DNA of 64,000 nt from assembly GCA_963726375.1 (NCBI GenBank), contig CAVSCE010000007.1, positions 248,001 to 312,000 on the forward strand, in the 5' to 3' direction. The stretch comes from UTCFX2 sp963726375. Its GTDB lineage: Bacteria > Chloroflexota > Anaerolineae > Anaerolineales > UBA4823. A program made the position numbers and the translations under genes. Under the pieces are notes generated by a model. That model had not been told where the DNA came from. It was given only the letters and a program-made list of their open reading frames with translations, and made no database searches. Below, piece by piece: positions 19,306 to 27,873 of the stretch (position 1 is its first letter; each line of letters begins with the position of its first letter).

Positions 19306-20205
19306 ATGTTTTTAAGGCGGTTGATCAAGCAGATCGCTATCATCATCAGAGCCATGCGTCCCAAACAGTGGGCGAAGAATATCGTGATCTTCGCAGCTCT
19401 GGTTTTTGACCGGCAGCTGGGATTTAACAACCTTCTCCCGATGCTCCGGACTTTCTTAGGTTTCATTATATTCTGCTTGCTGTCCGGTGTAGTCTACCTG
19501 ATCAATGATATTGTCGATGTCCAGGCAGACCGACAGCACCCTCAGAAAAGCAAACGCCCGATTGCATCTGGAGAATTAACCATCCCAGCTGCAAAAGCAG
19601 TAATTATCTTCTTGCTGCTGATCCTTTTTCCGCTTGCGTATTTGCTGAGTCCTGCTTTTTTTGTCGTCTCTCTGATGTACTTGCTTCTTAACCTGGCATA
19701 TACGAAATGGTTGAAGCAGATTCCCATCATTGACGTTTTCTCGATCGCGTTTGGATTTGTGCTCAGGGTGGGTGCGGGAGTCACACTTATCCATGTTGCC
19801 CGTTTTTCTCCCTGGCTTTATGTGGTGACAACCCTGGCATCCTTGTACGTGGGTTTTGGGAAGCGCCGGGCCGAAATGGCACAGCTTGAAAGCACTGCCA
19901 ATAATCACCGCAAATCGCTTGGTGGGTATTCGATTCCGCTTCTGGACACATATATCATGATTGTATCTGCAACAACAATCGTAGCATACAGCCTGTATAC
20001 TTTTTCTGCTCCAAACCTTCCTGACAACCACGCGATGATGTTAACCATCCCTTTTGTTTTATATGGGATTTTTCGATATCTTTACTTGATCCAGTTTAAA
20101 GGTTCGGGCGGCGCACCAGAGGATATCCTTTTTTCTGACAGGCCCCTGCAGGCAACCATCTTGCTTTGGGGTGCCGCTATCTTGATCATCTTCTATATTT
20201 TCTGA
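19306..20205 (+). CDS. UbiA-family prenyltransferase (decaprenyl-phosphate phosphoribosyltransferase-like)
   Basis: About 300 residues, polytopic membrane enzyme with eight or nine helices. MRPKQWAKNIVIFAALVFDRQ opens the conserved core and the first Asp-rich motif is VYLINDIVDVQADRQHPQKSKRP (NDxxDxxxD). This pattern is closest to decaprenyl-phosphate 5-phosphoribose synthases, which attach phosphoribose to a polyprenyl phosphate for arabinan-type or other sugar donors. Other UbiA functions remain possible. I chose ATG 19306 over the upstream TTG because it begins a typical basic amphipathic start (MFLRRLIKQIAIII). The gene heads a three-gene unit with mevalonate kinase and isopentenyl phosphate kinase, fitting a polyprenyl supply role. 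Confidence 0.82.
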   Translation: MFLRRLIKQIAIIIRAMRPKQWAKNIVIFAALVFDRQLGFNNLLPMLRTFLGFIIFCLLSGVVYLINDIVDVQADRQHPQKSKRPIASGELTIPAAKAVIIFLLLILFPLAYLLSPAFFVVSLMYLLLNLAYTKWLKQIPIIDVFSIAFGFVLRVGAGVTLIHVARFSPWLYVVTTLASLYVGFGKRRAEMAQLESTANNHRKSLGGYSIPLLDTYIMIVSATTIVAYSLYTFSAPNLPDNHAMMLTIPFVLYGIFRYLYLIQFKGSGGAPEDILFSDRPLQATILLWGAAILIIFYIF

Positions 20206-20229
20206 TCCTTGAGGAGGTGACTTCTCCTA

Positions 20230-21188
20230 ATGCCTGCCGTCAGTGCCAGCGCACCCGGAAAAATTATCATGTTTGGAGAACATGCTGTCGTTTACGGCAG
20301 GCCAGCGATTGCCGTTCCGGTCAGTGAGGTGCGGGCGCGCGCAGTCGTCATGGCGGAACCTTTGTTTGCCTTCGGGAGTTGTGAATTTAATTGCACCGGA
20401 TATCCATTTGGAAGCTCGCCTGGATGACTTGCCTGCAGAGCACCCGCTGGCCGCTGCACTGCGCTTAACGCAAGCGGCACTTGGGATCGCCCGCGCTCCA
20501 GCCTGTTCTGTCCGGATAACATCATCGATTCCCATCGCTGCGGGATTGGGATCAGGCTCGGCAGTCTCGGTTGCACTGATACGCGCCTTTTCTGCTTTCC
20601 ACGGCTGCCCACTCTCGGATGAGAAAGTATCCGACCTGGCGTTTGAAGTGGACAGGCTGCATCACGGGACACCGTCAGGGATTGACAATTCGGTGATTGC
20701 TCATAAACTTCCAGTGTATTACGTCCGAGATCAGCCGATTGAGGTGCTGCGGCTGCCAGTCCCATTCAGGATTGTGATTGGCGATACCGGCGTCCGAAGC
20801 TCGACCGGAGCGGTTGTTGGAGATTTACGCCAGCGCTGGCTGGCAAACAGGTCTCGAATGGAGACGCTCTTTGATCAGGTTGGTTTGGTTGCCAGAGCAA
20901 GCTCGGGAGCTGATTGAATCAGGTTTCCCATGGAAGTTAGGTCAATTGTTTAATATGAACCACTCTCTGCTCTGCGAATTGGGAGTCTCTTCAAACGAGC
21001 TGGATCTCCTTGTGGCAGCAGCTCGAAATGCCGGGGCGCTTGGCGCAAAACTCTCTGGAGGAGGGCGCGGCGGGAATATGATCGCTCTGATTGAAGCAGA
21101 TAATGAGAATAAAATCATCCAGGCATTGGTCGAAGCAGGCGCTGTCCGCACGATTGCGACCACTATTCGCACTTCGGGGAGCAATTAA
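20230..21188 (+). CDS. Mevalonate kinase (GHMP family), two frameshifts
   Basis: ATP:mevalonate 5-phosphotransferase, cytoplasmic, in the mevalonate route to isopentenyl diphosphate. A strong ribosome site (GAGGAGGTGA) precedes ATG 20230. The N-terminus SAPGKIIMFGEHAVVYGRPAI is diagnostic of mevalonate kinases. A break near 20365 switches frame to PSGVVNLIAPDIHLEARLDD. The GHMP ATP loop PIAAGLGSGSAVSVALI and EVDRLHHGTPSGIDN (catalytic Asp) follow. A second break near 20890 leads into EQARELIESG and the C-terminal KLSGGGRGGNMIAL loop. Joined length is about 318 residues, the usual size. Both breaks are one-base changes within intact motif order, so sequencing error is likely. It ends two bases before the IPK start. 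Confidence 0.85.
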
Positions 21189-21190
21189 CC

Positions 21191-22015
21191 GTGCTTGGCT
21201 CCACTGCCGCATCCAGGGAGTTGGTCTTCCTCAAGCTGGGAGGTTCCCTGATAACCGATAAAAAACGATCGCATACGCCTCGGATGGATGTGATTCGCCG
21301 CCTTGCCTGTGAGATTGCCGCGGCTCGTAATATTAGACCGGATTTACAGCTCGTTTTAGGACACGGCTCAGGATCTTTTGGGCATATTCCGGCTAAAAAG
21401 TATGGCACTCACCAGGGTGTAAAAAGTCCTTCTGAATGGGGTGGATTTATCGAAGTGTGGCGCGAAGCCTCCCTATTAAACCGTCTGGTGCTGGATGTAC
21501 TTGAAGAGACGGGTCTTCCTGGAATTTCCTTCCCGCCGTCTGGAACGGTCGTCGCTCGAGATAGAGAAGTAGAGCGGTGGGATTTGACTCCTATCCAATT
21601 AGCGATTCAAGCAGGGCTGCTGCCGGTTGTTTATGGTGATGTGGTTTTTGATCTGGAGCGCGGTGGAACGATTTTTTCCACAGAAGACCTTTTTATGCAC
21701 CTGGCATCAGTCCTGCAGCCTAAGCGTATTCTGCTTGCTGGGATCGAACCGGGAGTCTGGCGAGACTATCCCAATTGTACCGAATGGATCGAGACCATAA
21801 CACCGTACGATCTTAATGCTTCGAGTTTTTCAGTTACTGGCTCTTCAGCCACGGATGTCACTGGGGGAATGGCGAGCAAGGTGAAGAAAAGCATTGAGAT
21901 TGTCAGTCGATTACCCGACTTAAAGATCTCAATCTTTTCAGGAGATGAGCCTGGATTTGTCGAGCGTTCCCTGCTTGGAGAGCAGATTGGCACAATTGTC
22001 AGTGCAGGTTTCTGA
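21191..22015 (+). CDS. Isopentenyl phosphate kinase
   Basis: Amino-acid-kinase-fold enzyme phosphorylating isopentenyl phosphate to isopentenyl diphosphate. It is 274 residues and starts at GTG 21191, two bases after the mevalonate kinase stop. Motifs are VFLKLGGSLITDKK (first glycine loop with basic residue), LVLGHGSGSFGHIPAKKYGTHQG with the histidine that distinguishes IPK from other members, GTVVARDREVERWDLTPIQLAIQAGLLPVVYGDVV, and SATDVTGGMASKVKKSIEI near the nucleotide site. Known members are archaeal, and a functional pathway with mevalonate-5-phosphate decarboxylase has been shown in the Chloroflexota genus Roseiflexus. The decarboxylase itself is not in this window. Confidence 0.9.
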   Translation: MLGSTAASRELVFLKLGGSLITDKKRSHTPRMDVIRRLACEIAAARNIRPDLQLVLGHGSGSFGHIPAKKYGTHQGVKSPSEWGGFIEVWREASLLNRLVLDVLEETGLPGISFPPSGTVVARDREVERWDLTPIQLAIQAGLLPVVYGDVVFDLERGGTIFSTEDLFMHLASVLQPKRILLAGIEPGVWRDYPNCTEWIETITPYDLNASSFSVTGSSATDVTGGMASKVKKSIEIVSRLPDLKISIFSGDEPGFVERSLLGEQIGTIVSAGF

Positions 22016-22147
22016 CATTTTTCATACGAAATTCAAATTTTGATCTAACAGAGCTTTGATATCTTAAAGTTGCATTTCGAAAACAATTCATGTTTTCATC
22101 ATGCAATTTGATAGATTTCGTTCTAGTAATATGAAGGAGGTAAAACC

Positions 22148-22639
22148 ATGTCAAATCTAACCCGTTGGGATCCTTTTGGTCAGATGGAGTCCATGCGAAC
22201 ATTGATGGACCGATTCTTCAATCCATTTCAAGATTCTGAGCGTACCGGTTTGCTTTCCACTGGCTGGGACCTCGCTCTCGATGTTGCTGAGACCGATGAC
22301 GAATTTCTGGTGAAAGCCTCTTTGCCAGGGATCAATCCGGAGGATTTGAATGTTACCTTTGATTCGAATGTCGTCACAATAAAAGGTGAGATTCGAAAAG
22401 AGGAAGACATTGATCAGCAGCATTATCATTTGCGGGAACGACGTTTTGGGACCTTCAGCCGGTCGATATCTTTGCCCTCTTCAGTGAAAGCAGATAAAAT
22501 CGAGGCTCGATATGATGCAGGGATTCTCACCCTTCATCTGCCAAAATCTGAAGAAACCAGACCGAAACGGATAAGAATTCAGTCAGGCGAACCGAAGAAG
22601 ATGATCGAAGGCAAAATCGCCGCTTCAAGCAAGAATTAA
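22148..22639 (+). CDS. Hsp20/alpha-crystallin small heat shock protein
   Basis: 163-residue cytoplasmic holdase chaperone. N-terminal SNLTRWDPFGQMESMRTLMDRFF is the usual bacterial sHsp opening. The alpha-crystallin domain runs about 42-135 with ALDVAETDDEFLVKASLPGI, VVTIKGEIRKEE, RRFGTFSRSISLP and the A-x-x-x-G-I-L motif in ARYDAGILTLHLPKSE. The C-terminus PKRIRIQSG supplies the oligomerisation I-x-I motif. A strong Shine-Dalgarno (GAAGGAGGT) sits at the right distance. It stands alone and ends at a 30-base palindromic terminator, so it is a monocistronic stress gene. Confidence 0.93.
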   Translation: MSNLTRWDPFGQMESMRTLMDRFFNPFQDSERTGLLSTGWDLALDVAETDDEFLVKASLPGINPEDLNVTFDSNVVTIKGEIRKEEDIDQQHYHLRERRFGTFSRSISLPSSVKADKIEARYDAGILTLHLPKSEETRPKRIRIQSGEPKKMIEGKIAASSKN

Positions 22640-22660
22640 ACGACTAATCTTAAGATAAGA

Positions 22661-22690
22661 TAGAGGGATGGTGATATCACCATCCCTCTA
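22661..22690. terminator. Perfect 30-base palindrome, bidirectional terminator
   Basis: A 30-base perfect palindrome with two 15-base arms starting TAGAGGGATGGTGAT and no unpaired loop bases lies between the convergent hsp20 and DinB genes. It is followed by a T-rich stretch on the plus strand, so it can end both transcripts. Confidence 0.7.
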
Positions 22691-22694
22691 TTCT

Positions 22695-23180
22695 TTAATA
22701 ACCTTTTCCTTCTCGCCATAGGCGGATTTCAGCGGCATGTTCTGCGTCATGCCTGAAGGTGTCTTCTGCAACCCATTCCCAGAGTGATCGCCCGCTCAAC
22801 CATGCATATCTGGTTGGATTTTCAAAATCCACGTTGCGAAAGGCATTCAGGCGACGGATTGTCTGTTTACGGACGTTGTAGAAATCTTCAAATACCTGGG
22901 CGAGCGATCGACCTGCTCCGAGAGCAGTCCAGGATGCATTTGTCTTGTCCAGCGTTTCCCCGGATGTATGCGCGGTCGTAGGATTTTGATTCTCTAGAGC
23001 CTGCCAGAGCAGAGTCACAAGCTCCGCTTCCCACATGGTCAAATGGAAAAGGATATCTTTCACCGACCATAAACCTGTTACATCTGGTGCTAGCAGATCA
23101 TCCTCGCTTAAGCCATCCAGAGATTTCATGAAATCTTCGCGACCTTGTTCCATGGCTTTAAGAAGCCTAGCTCTGTCCAT
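22695..23180 (-). CDS. DinB/ClbS-like four-helix protein
   Basis: About 161 residues, start placed at ATG 23180 (MDRARLLKAMEQGREDFMKSL). The open frame runs further upstream into the neighbouring gene, but that part is out-of-frame coding sequence of the hydrolase. The fold is that of DinB/DfsB-type proteins: an N-terminal helix, LWSVKDILFHLTMWEAE with the first metal-type histidine, and a C-terminal TFRHDAEHAAEIRLWREG with the H-x3-H pair. Such proteins bind a divalent metal and often act as thiol-dependent S-transferases; the specific role is unknown. The gene follows the hydrolase stop by two bases and is the last of three co-directional genes. Confidence 0.75.
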   Translation of the reverse strand: MDRARLLKAMEQGREDFMKSLDGLSEDDLLAPDVTGLWSVKDILFHLTMWEAELVTLLWQALENQNPTTAHTSGETLDKTNASWTALGAGRSLAQVFEDFYNVRKQTIRRLNAFRNVDFENPTRYAWLSGRSLWEWVAEDTFRHDAEHAAEIRLWREGKGY

Positions 23181-23182
23181 CA

Positions 23183-23986
23183 CTAATCTTTCCAATCCAG
23201 ATTTTGAAGGAAGTCCTGCACTGCCTGATTGAAATGTGCAGGCTGCTCCAGGTTCAACAAATGTCCCGCTCCAGGGATCAGATGGAATTTCGAATTTGGT
23301 ATAGCCGCCTGCATTTCTTCGGCTTCTTGCAATGGGACGATTTGGTCTTCGCTCCCGTGCAGTACCAGTACAGGGCATTTTATTGATCCCAACAACGGTC
23401 TTGAATTTTGCCTTGACTTTAACGCAGCAAGATCACCAAGCACACCATTCAAGGATGTAGTACTCATAATATCTCGAACGGTACTCACAAGTACAGGTTT
23501 CTGTGCCATTGTATCGGGAGCGAACATCCTTGGAAGCATCGAATGAACAATCGCTTCGATACCCTGAGTTCTGGCATTGTTTGCAGCCTGGTCACGAGAC
23601 AGTTTACCCTGGGGGGAATTGTCTGCAGCTCGCGTCGCTGTTAAGGTTAAACCGCTTAGTCGTTCTGGGTATTTTCGCAAGAAAGCAAAGGAAACATACC
23701 CTCCCATGGAAAGCCCACAAAGAGCCACTTTTTCGTGGATGCCCATGGAATCCAACAATTCGGCCAATACATCTGCAAAGAAATCCATCGAATATGGACC
23801 GGATACAGGTTCAGAATTGCCATGACCAGGCAGGTCTGGTGCAATAATCCGGTAATTGCTTGAGAGTGCCTGCACCTGCGGATCCCAGATTTTACGGCTG
23901 AGAGGGTAACCGTGGACGAAGAGCAAAGTGTGCCCCTTCCCTTCCTCCGTGTAAGCAATTCGAAAACCCTTAATGATTTGATCCAT
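23183..23986 (-). CDS. Alpha/beta hydrolase
   Basis: 267-residue cytoplasmic serine hydrolase. It opens MDQIIKGFRIAYTEEGKG and LFVHGYPLSRKIWDPQ (oxyanion HG), with APDLPGHGNSEP and the nucleophile elbow CGLSMGGYVSFAF (GxSxG). CPVLVLHGSEDQIVP holds the catalytic Asp and PGAGHLLNLEQPAHFNQ the catalytic His. This pattern is of the 3-oxoadipate enol-lactonase/haloperoxidase-like group, with no clear substrate. It is the middle gene of the M32-hydrolase-DinB block, 15 bases after the carboxypeptidase. Confidence 0.87.
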   Translation of the reverse strand: MDQIIKGFRIAYTEEGKGHTLLFVHGYPLSRKIWDPQVQALSSNYRIIAPDLPGHGNSEPVSGPYSMDFFADVLAELLDSMGIHEKVALCGLSMGGYVSFAFLRKYPERLSGLTLTATRAADNSPQGKLSRDQAANNARTQGIEAIVHSMLPRMFAPDTMAQKPVLVSTVRDIMSTTSLNGVLGDLAALKSRQNSRPLLGSIKCPVLVLHGSEDQIVPLQEAEEMQAAIPNSKFHLIPGAGHLLNLEQPAHFNQAVQDFLQNLDWKD

Positions 23987-24001
23987 AGGATTATCCTGTT
24001 G

Positions 24002-25507
24002 TTAAATCTGATAGAGCTCAGAGTATTTCTGCTTGAGATATCGAATATAAGGTGAAATTCTGATTGAGCCACCTGTAATTCTTTCGATCAGCTCCTCGGC
24101 TGTGAATTTACTCCCATGCTGGTAAATGTGCTGTGTCATCCATTCGCGTAAAGTACCAAATTCACCTTCGCGAATTTGTTGGGGGATTTCGGGATTTTGA
24201 AGCAAGGCAGCGTCATAGAACATCGCGCTCATGATATTACCAAGCGTATAGCCCTGGAAGGCGCCACCGATCGTACCGGCGTACCAATGGACATCCTGTA
24301 AACAACCGTCTCGATCGTCTGGCGGGGTGATCCCAAAATCCTGCTTGATGCGCTCATTCCAGGCTTCTGGGAGATCCCTAACAGCCAGCTTACCTTCCAG
24401 CATTGCCATTTCAAATTCAAAACGAAGCATGACGTGTAAATTGTAGGTAACTTCATCCGCATCGGTTCGAATCAGAGAAGGCTCAACTTTATTTATTGCA
24501 CGGTAGAATTCATCCATTCCAACTTTTTTCAGCTGATCGGGGAATTCTTCTTGAAGTTGAGGAAAGAAGTACTCGCAGAAAGATCGACTGCGACCGACCA
24601 GGTTCTCCCAAAGCCGAGATTGGCTCTCATGGACGCCAGAGGAAGTACCTCCAGCCAGCGGTAATCCATCCAGATCTGGTCGGACACCCTGCTCATACAT
24701 CGCGTGACCGCTTTCGTGGATCACGCTGTAAAGGCACTCGCTGAGCAGACGCTCTTTGACTCTGGTCGTAATGCGTACATCACCGACAGAAAAAGTGGTT
24801 TCAAACGGGTGGTGCGTCAGGTCCAATCGACCACGTTGGAAATCATAGCCTAGTTTGGCGGCAATTTTCTTGCTGATCGCCATCTGCTGATCGTGTGGGT
24901 ATAAGAACCGCAAGCACGAATCATCTGCTGGAGGTTGTGATGTAATCGCCTGCACGATTGGGACTAATTCTTGCCTCAGCTCAGCAAATAGCGACTTAAT
25001 AGTTGACGCCTTCATTCCATAATCAGAAAAACCAATTAATGGATCAATGATATGTTCATAACCCGGGAAATAATCGGCGTACTCTCGGCTTAAATCGAGC
25101 GTTTTCTCCAGGTATGGTTGGACTTTCTTGAAATTGTTAGCAGGGCGAGCCTCGGCCCATACGCTAAACGTTTGATTGTTATGGTCCGAGAGTCTACCTA
25201 AAAATTCTATTGGAACTTTTGTCATCTGATCATAATGGCGCCTGGTCAATCGGATCAAACAGGCTGTGTCCGAGTCATACGGCTGACTTTGTGCGTAAGG
25301 CTCAAGTTCTTCAAGAAGCTTACCAATCGCTGGATCGGTGAATTTCTCCTGTCGAATTCGCGCAAGGGTTGCGGCTTGTCTGGCGCGCGCTTTCGCTCCT
25401 CCAGGAGGCATATGTGTGGATTGGTCCCAGTTCAAAACTGCCGAAGCTTTTTCCAGGTTATCTACTTCGATCAACTTTTCTTTCAATTTTTGAAGTTTTT
25501 CTTCCAT
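24002..25507 (-). CDS. M32 family thermostable metallocarboxypeptidase
   Basis: 501 residues, the usual length for Taq-type carboxypeptidases, which remove C-terminal residues with broad specificity in the cytoplasm. The zinc motif is in YSVIHESGHAMYEQGV (HExxH), with the third ligand Glu downstream in GVHESQSRLWENLVGRS, a combination diagnostic of M32. LNWDQSTHMPPGGAKARA near the N-terminus and the WYAGTIGGAFQGYTLGNIMSA block near the C-terminus are also family hallmarks. The start MEEKLQKLKEKLIEVDNL is plausible. It is the first gene of the minus-strand block with the hydrolase and DinB. Confidence 0.93.
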   Translation of the reverse strand: MEEKLQKLKEKLIEVDNLEKASAVLNWDQSTHMPPGGAKARARQAATLARIRQEKFTDPAIGKLLEELEPYAQSQPYDSDTACLIRLTRRHYDQMTKVPIEFLGRLSDHNNQTFSVWAEARPANNFKKVQPYLEKTLDLSREYADYFPGYEHIIDPLIGFSDYGMKASTIKSLFAELRQELVPIVQAITSQPPADDSCLRFLYPHDQQMAISKKIAAKLGYDFQRGRLDLTHHPFETTFSVGDVRITTRVKERLLSECLYSVIHESGHAMYEQGVRPDLDGLPLAGGTSSGVHESQSRLWENLVGRSRSFCEYFFPQLQEEFPDQLKKVGMDEFYRAINKVEPSLIRTDADEVTYNLHVMLRFEFEMAMLEGKLAVRDLPEAWNERIKQDFGITPPDDRDGCLQDVHWYAGTIGGAFQGYTLGNIMSAMFYDAALLQNPEIPQQIREGEFGTLREWMTQHIYQHGSKFTAEELIERITGGSIRISPYIRYLKQKYSELYQI

Positions 25508-25570
25508 TTATTGCTTCCTTATCACGAAAATGTAGGATGATTATATCAAAGCGCAGAGAGCGAGGAACTT

Positions 25571-26337
25571 TCAATATGCAGATTTCTTCGACGATTGGAT
25601 CAGGATGGTTTCTTTGATCTCTAGCCTAAATTCGGACTCCTTCATTCCATAATTCATATAGATTGATTGGGCAGCTGCCTCAATTTCAGGGGAAATAACT
25701 TCGTAAGACCAAGACTTCACTAGATAATCTCGAAGCCAATTCATTGGAATTGGTGAGTTTGAGATCTCGAAACTCGAATACGAATTCGAGTTTGAAGAGC
25801 CAAATACTTACGAACTCTGAAATCGCCTCTGAAGCCTGGAGATACTCATTAAAAATCGTCGGCCTCTTTGGGTTGTCCGAGAATCTGCGGAGATTTATCG
25901 ACCTATACCAGGATGATCGGCGGCTTTCCGGATGGATGGATGTCAATCAAAACTCCTCCAGGAAGGAGGATGTTCCAAACAAGCCTCAGGGCATTGTCAA
26001 GGCCTTCGGAAGGGATTTATCAAAGCGACCATGAAAGAATTGAAAGGTCGCAGACATCTTTCCTGATTTGTAGATTATTGCGGGAGGCGTATTCTTCGAG
26101 GCTTTCATTGATCAAATCCACTTTGCCGACATACTCATCAGGCTATATTTTATTTGCAGCGGCTATCTTTTCGGTGTTTAGATCAATGGCAATCACTTTT
26201 TGCATGCGAGGTGCTATCTGAAAAGTCAATCATTCTGTGCCGCAGCCGATCTCCAGAATACCGAGATCTGGCGATTCGTGCATGTATGATTTCAATGCAG
26301 CCTTTTCATTCCCATCAGGATCCAGGATTATGGTCAT
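25571..26337 (-). pseudogene. Decayed class I SAM-dependent methyltransferase
   Basis: No intact frame covers this 770-base stretch, but the minus strand reads as a methyltransferase remnant. It opens with MTIILDPDGNEKAALKSY. The SAM loop LGILEIGCGTE is followed directly by an in-frame TGA (about 26227), then LTFQIAPRMQKVIAIDLNTEKIAAANKI, a TAG (about 26138), PDEYVGKVDLINESLEEY, and stops or shifts near 26030. ALDNALRLVWNILLPGGVLIDIHPSG follows, and a last segment ends near 25571 with WSYEVISPEIEAAAQSIY. Several nonsense codons as well as frame changes make true decay likelier than simple read error. Upstream is AT-rich non-coding sequence. Confidence 0.65.
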
Positions 26338-26638
26338 GATAGCCGTTGTTACACATACTGGGATTACATATTAATCGAACGTTCAAAACTGGCTCGATTT
26401 GATACACAAATTTAATCCTTAACCTTTTTCGTTTGCTGCTCTGGTCTCTTCCTTCTCAATTTTGACAGATATGGAAGTAAAATTAGTGTCTCTAATGATA
26501 TAGAAGAATAATCAGGGATGAGCGCAATCGTGAAGGACTGGTTATTTTCTAATATTCAGCAAAATCGAAAACAGCTTTCCTTTAGAAGACGACTAATCTT
26601 GAAACAATATTCAATACAAATATTTTGGAGAAAATCTT
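26338..26638. other. Intergenic region upstream of the M29 aminopeptidase
   Basis: About 300 AT-rich bases between the decayed methyltransferase and the aminopeptidase. I see no ORF, RNA gene or strong hairpin. It presumably contains the aminopeptidase promoter, but no clear -35/-10 pair stands out. Confidence 0.4.
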
Positions 26639-27740
26639 ATGGATCTGCGGATAGAAAAATTAGCTGAGGTGTTGGTTCATTACTCGCTTGAGCTGCAGCC
26701 CGGGGAGGAACTGGCGGTAAAGACAAGTCCGCTTGCTGAAGAGCTTAACCTGGCAGTTTATCGCCAGGCATTGTTGGCAGGAGGGCATGTCTTCTTCATG
26801 TATCGTTTGCCTGGCAGTCTTGATTTGTTTTATCAGCATGCCAGCGATGTACAGCTTGACTATATCTCCCCGGTAGATCGGTTGATCCATGAGAATTATC
26901 GGGCGATCCTGGATATCGGAGCGGAATTCAACACGAAGGAGCTTTCCGGGGCTGATCCAACAAAAATTGGCCGTTCCAGGAAGGCGAGGAGCGACTTGAT
27001 TTAATAAAATGATTTCAAGGATGGGAACAGGTGAGCTGAAGTGGACGCATACGGTGTTTCCAACCTGGGCAAACGCACAGGAAGCTGATATGAGCTTCAG
27101 GGAGTACCAGGATTTTGTCTACTCCGCGGGTAAGCTTGACCGATCTGATCCAGTAATGGCCTGGAGAGATGAGGCCGCAAGTCAAAATCGGTTGATAACC
27201 TGGCTGGCAGGCAGGGATAAAGTTTCGATGAAAGGGAAAAACATCGATTTAACTCTGTCGATCAAAAGCCGAGATTTTCATGGGTCGAGCGGCAAACAGA
27301 ATTTCCCGGATGGAGAAATTTATACTTCCCCGGTCGAAGAATCCGTGAATGGTTGGGTGCGGTTCGGCTACCCGGCGATCTACGACGGTCGAGAAGTAGA
27401 AGACGTCGAGCTTTGGTTCGTGGATGGAAAAGTCGTACATGAAAACGCTTCAAAAGGAAATGCCTTCCTCACCCAGGTCTTAAATACTGATCCTGGTTCG
27501 CGTTTCCTTGGTGAATGGGGGATTGGAACGAACTATTCGATTCCCCGATTTTCGAAAAACATATTGTTCGATGAAAAGTTGGGCGGGACAATCCACCTGG
27601 CAATTGGTGCAGGTTTCAAGCAAGTAGGTGGAAAAAACGAATCTGGCGTTCATTGGGACATGCTTTGTAATATGGCAGAAAGCGAGATTACGATTGACGG
27701 TGATTTGTTTTATCAAAATGGCCAATTTATCGTTGAGTAG
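26639..27740 (+). CDS. M29 family thermophilic aminopeptidase, one frameshift
   Basis: Metal-dependent aminopeptidase of the AmpS/AmpT type, cytoplasmic, releasing N-terminal residues. The start MDLRIEKLAEVLVHYSLELQPGEELAV is typical. Near 26985 the frame breaks in a GAGGAGCGAC stretch: after SRKA the other frame gives ERLDLIKMISRMGTGELKWTHTVFPT. The C-terminal metal-binding core is intact, with DGEIYTSPVEESVNGWVRFGYPAIYDGREVEDVEL, ENASKGNAFL, LGEWGIGTN, LFDEKLGGTIHLAIGAGF and GVHWDMLCNM, which match the Glu, His and Asp ligands of M29. Joined length is about 367 residues. A hairpin terminator follows at 27776. Confidence 0.87.
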
Positions 27741-27775
27741 CTAATTCTGACATTAATTATCTCCCTGTTAATCAC

Positions 27776-27812
27776 TCAAGCGCCTGGAGTTTATAAACCA
27801 ACCAGGCGCTTG
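27776..27812. terminator. Hairpin terminator between convergent aminopeptidase and valS
   Basis: Twelve-base arms (TCAAGCGCCTGG and its complement) with a 13-base A/T-rich loop lie between the ends of two convergent genes. The flanks are A/T-rich on both sides, so it can serve both directions. Confidence 0.65.
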
Positions 27813-27873
27813 AAAGAATTATTATTTCTGAATTAGAAGGATTATCAGTAAAGCAAGAGTCAACGCGCTTCCA

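Noticed and set aside
22888..23378. 227-residue version of the DinB protein starting at 23378
   Set aside because: The first 66 residues are the neighbouring hydrolase read out of frame; the family start is at 23180.
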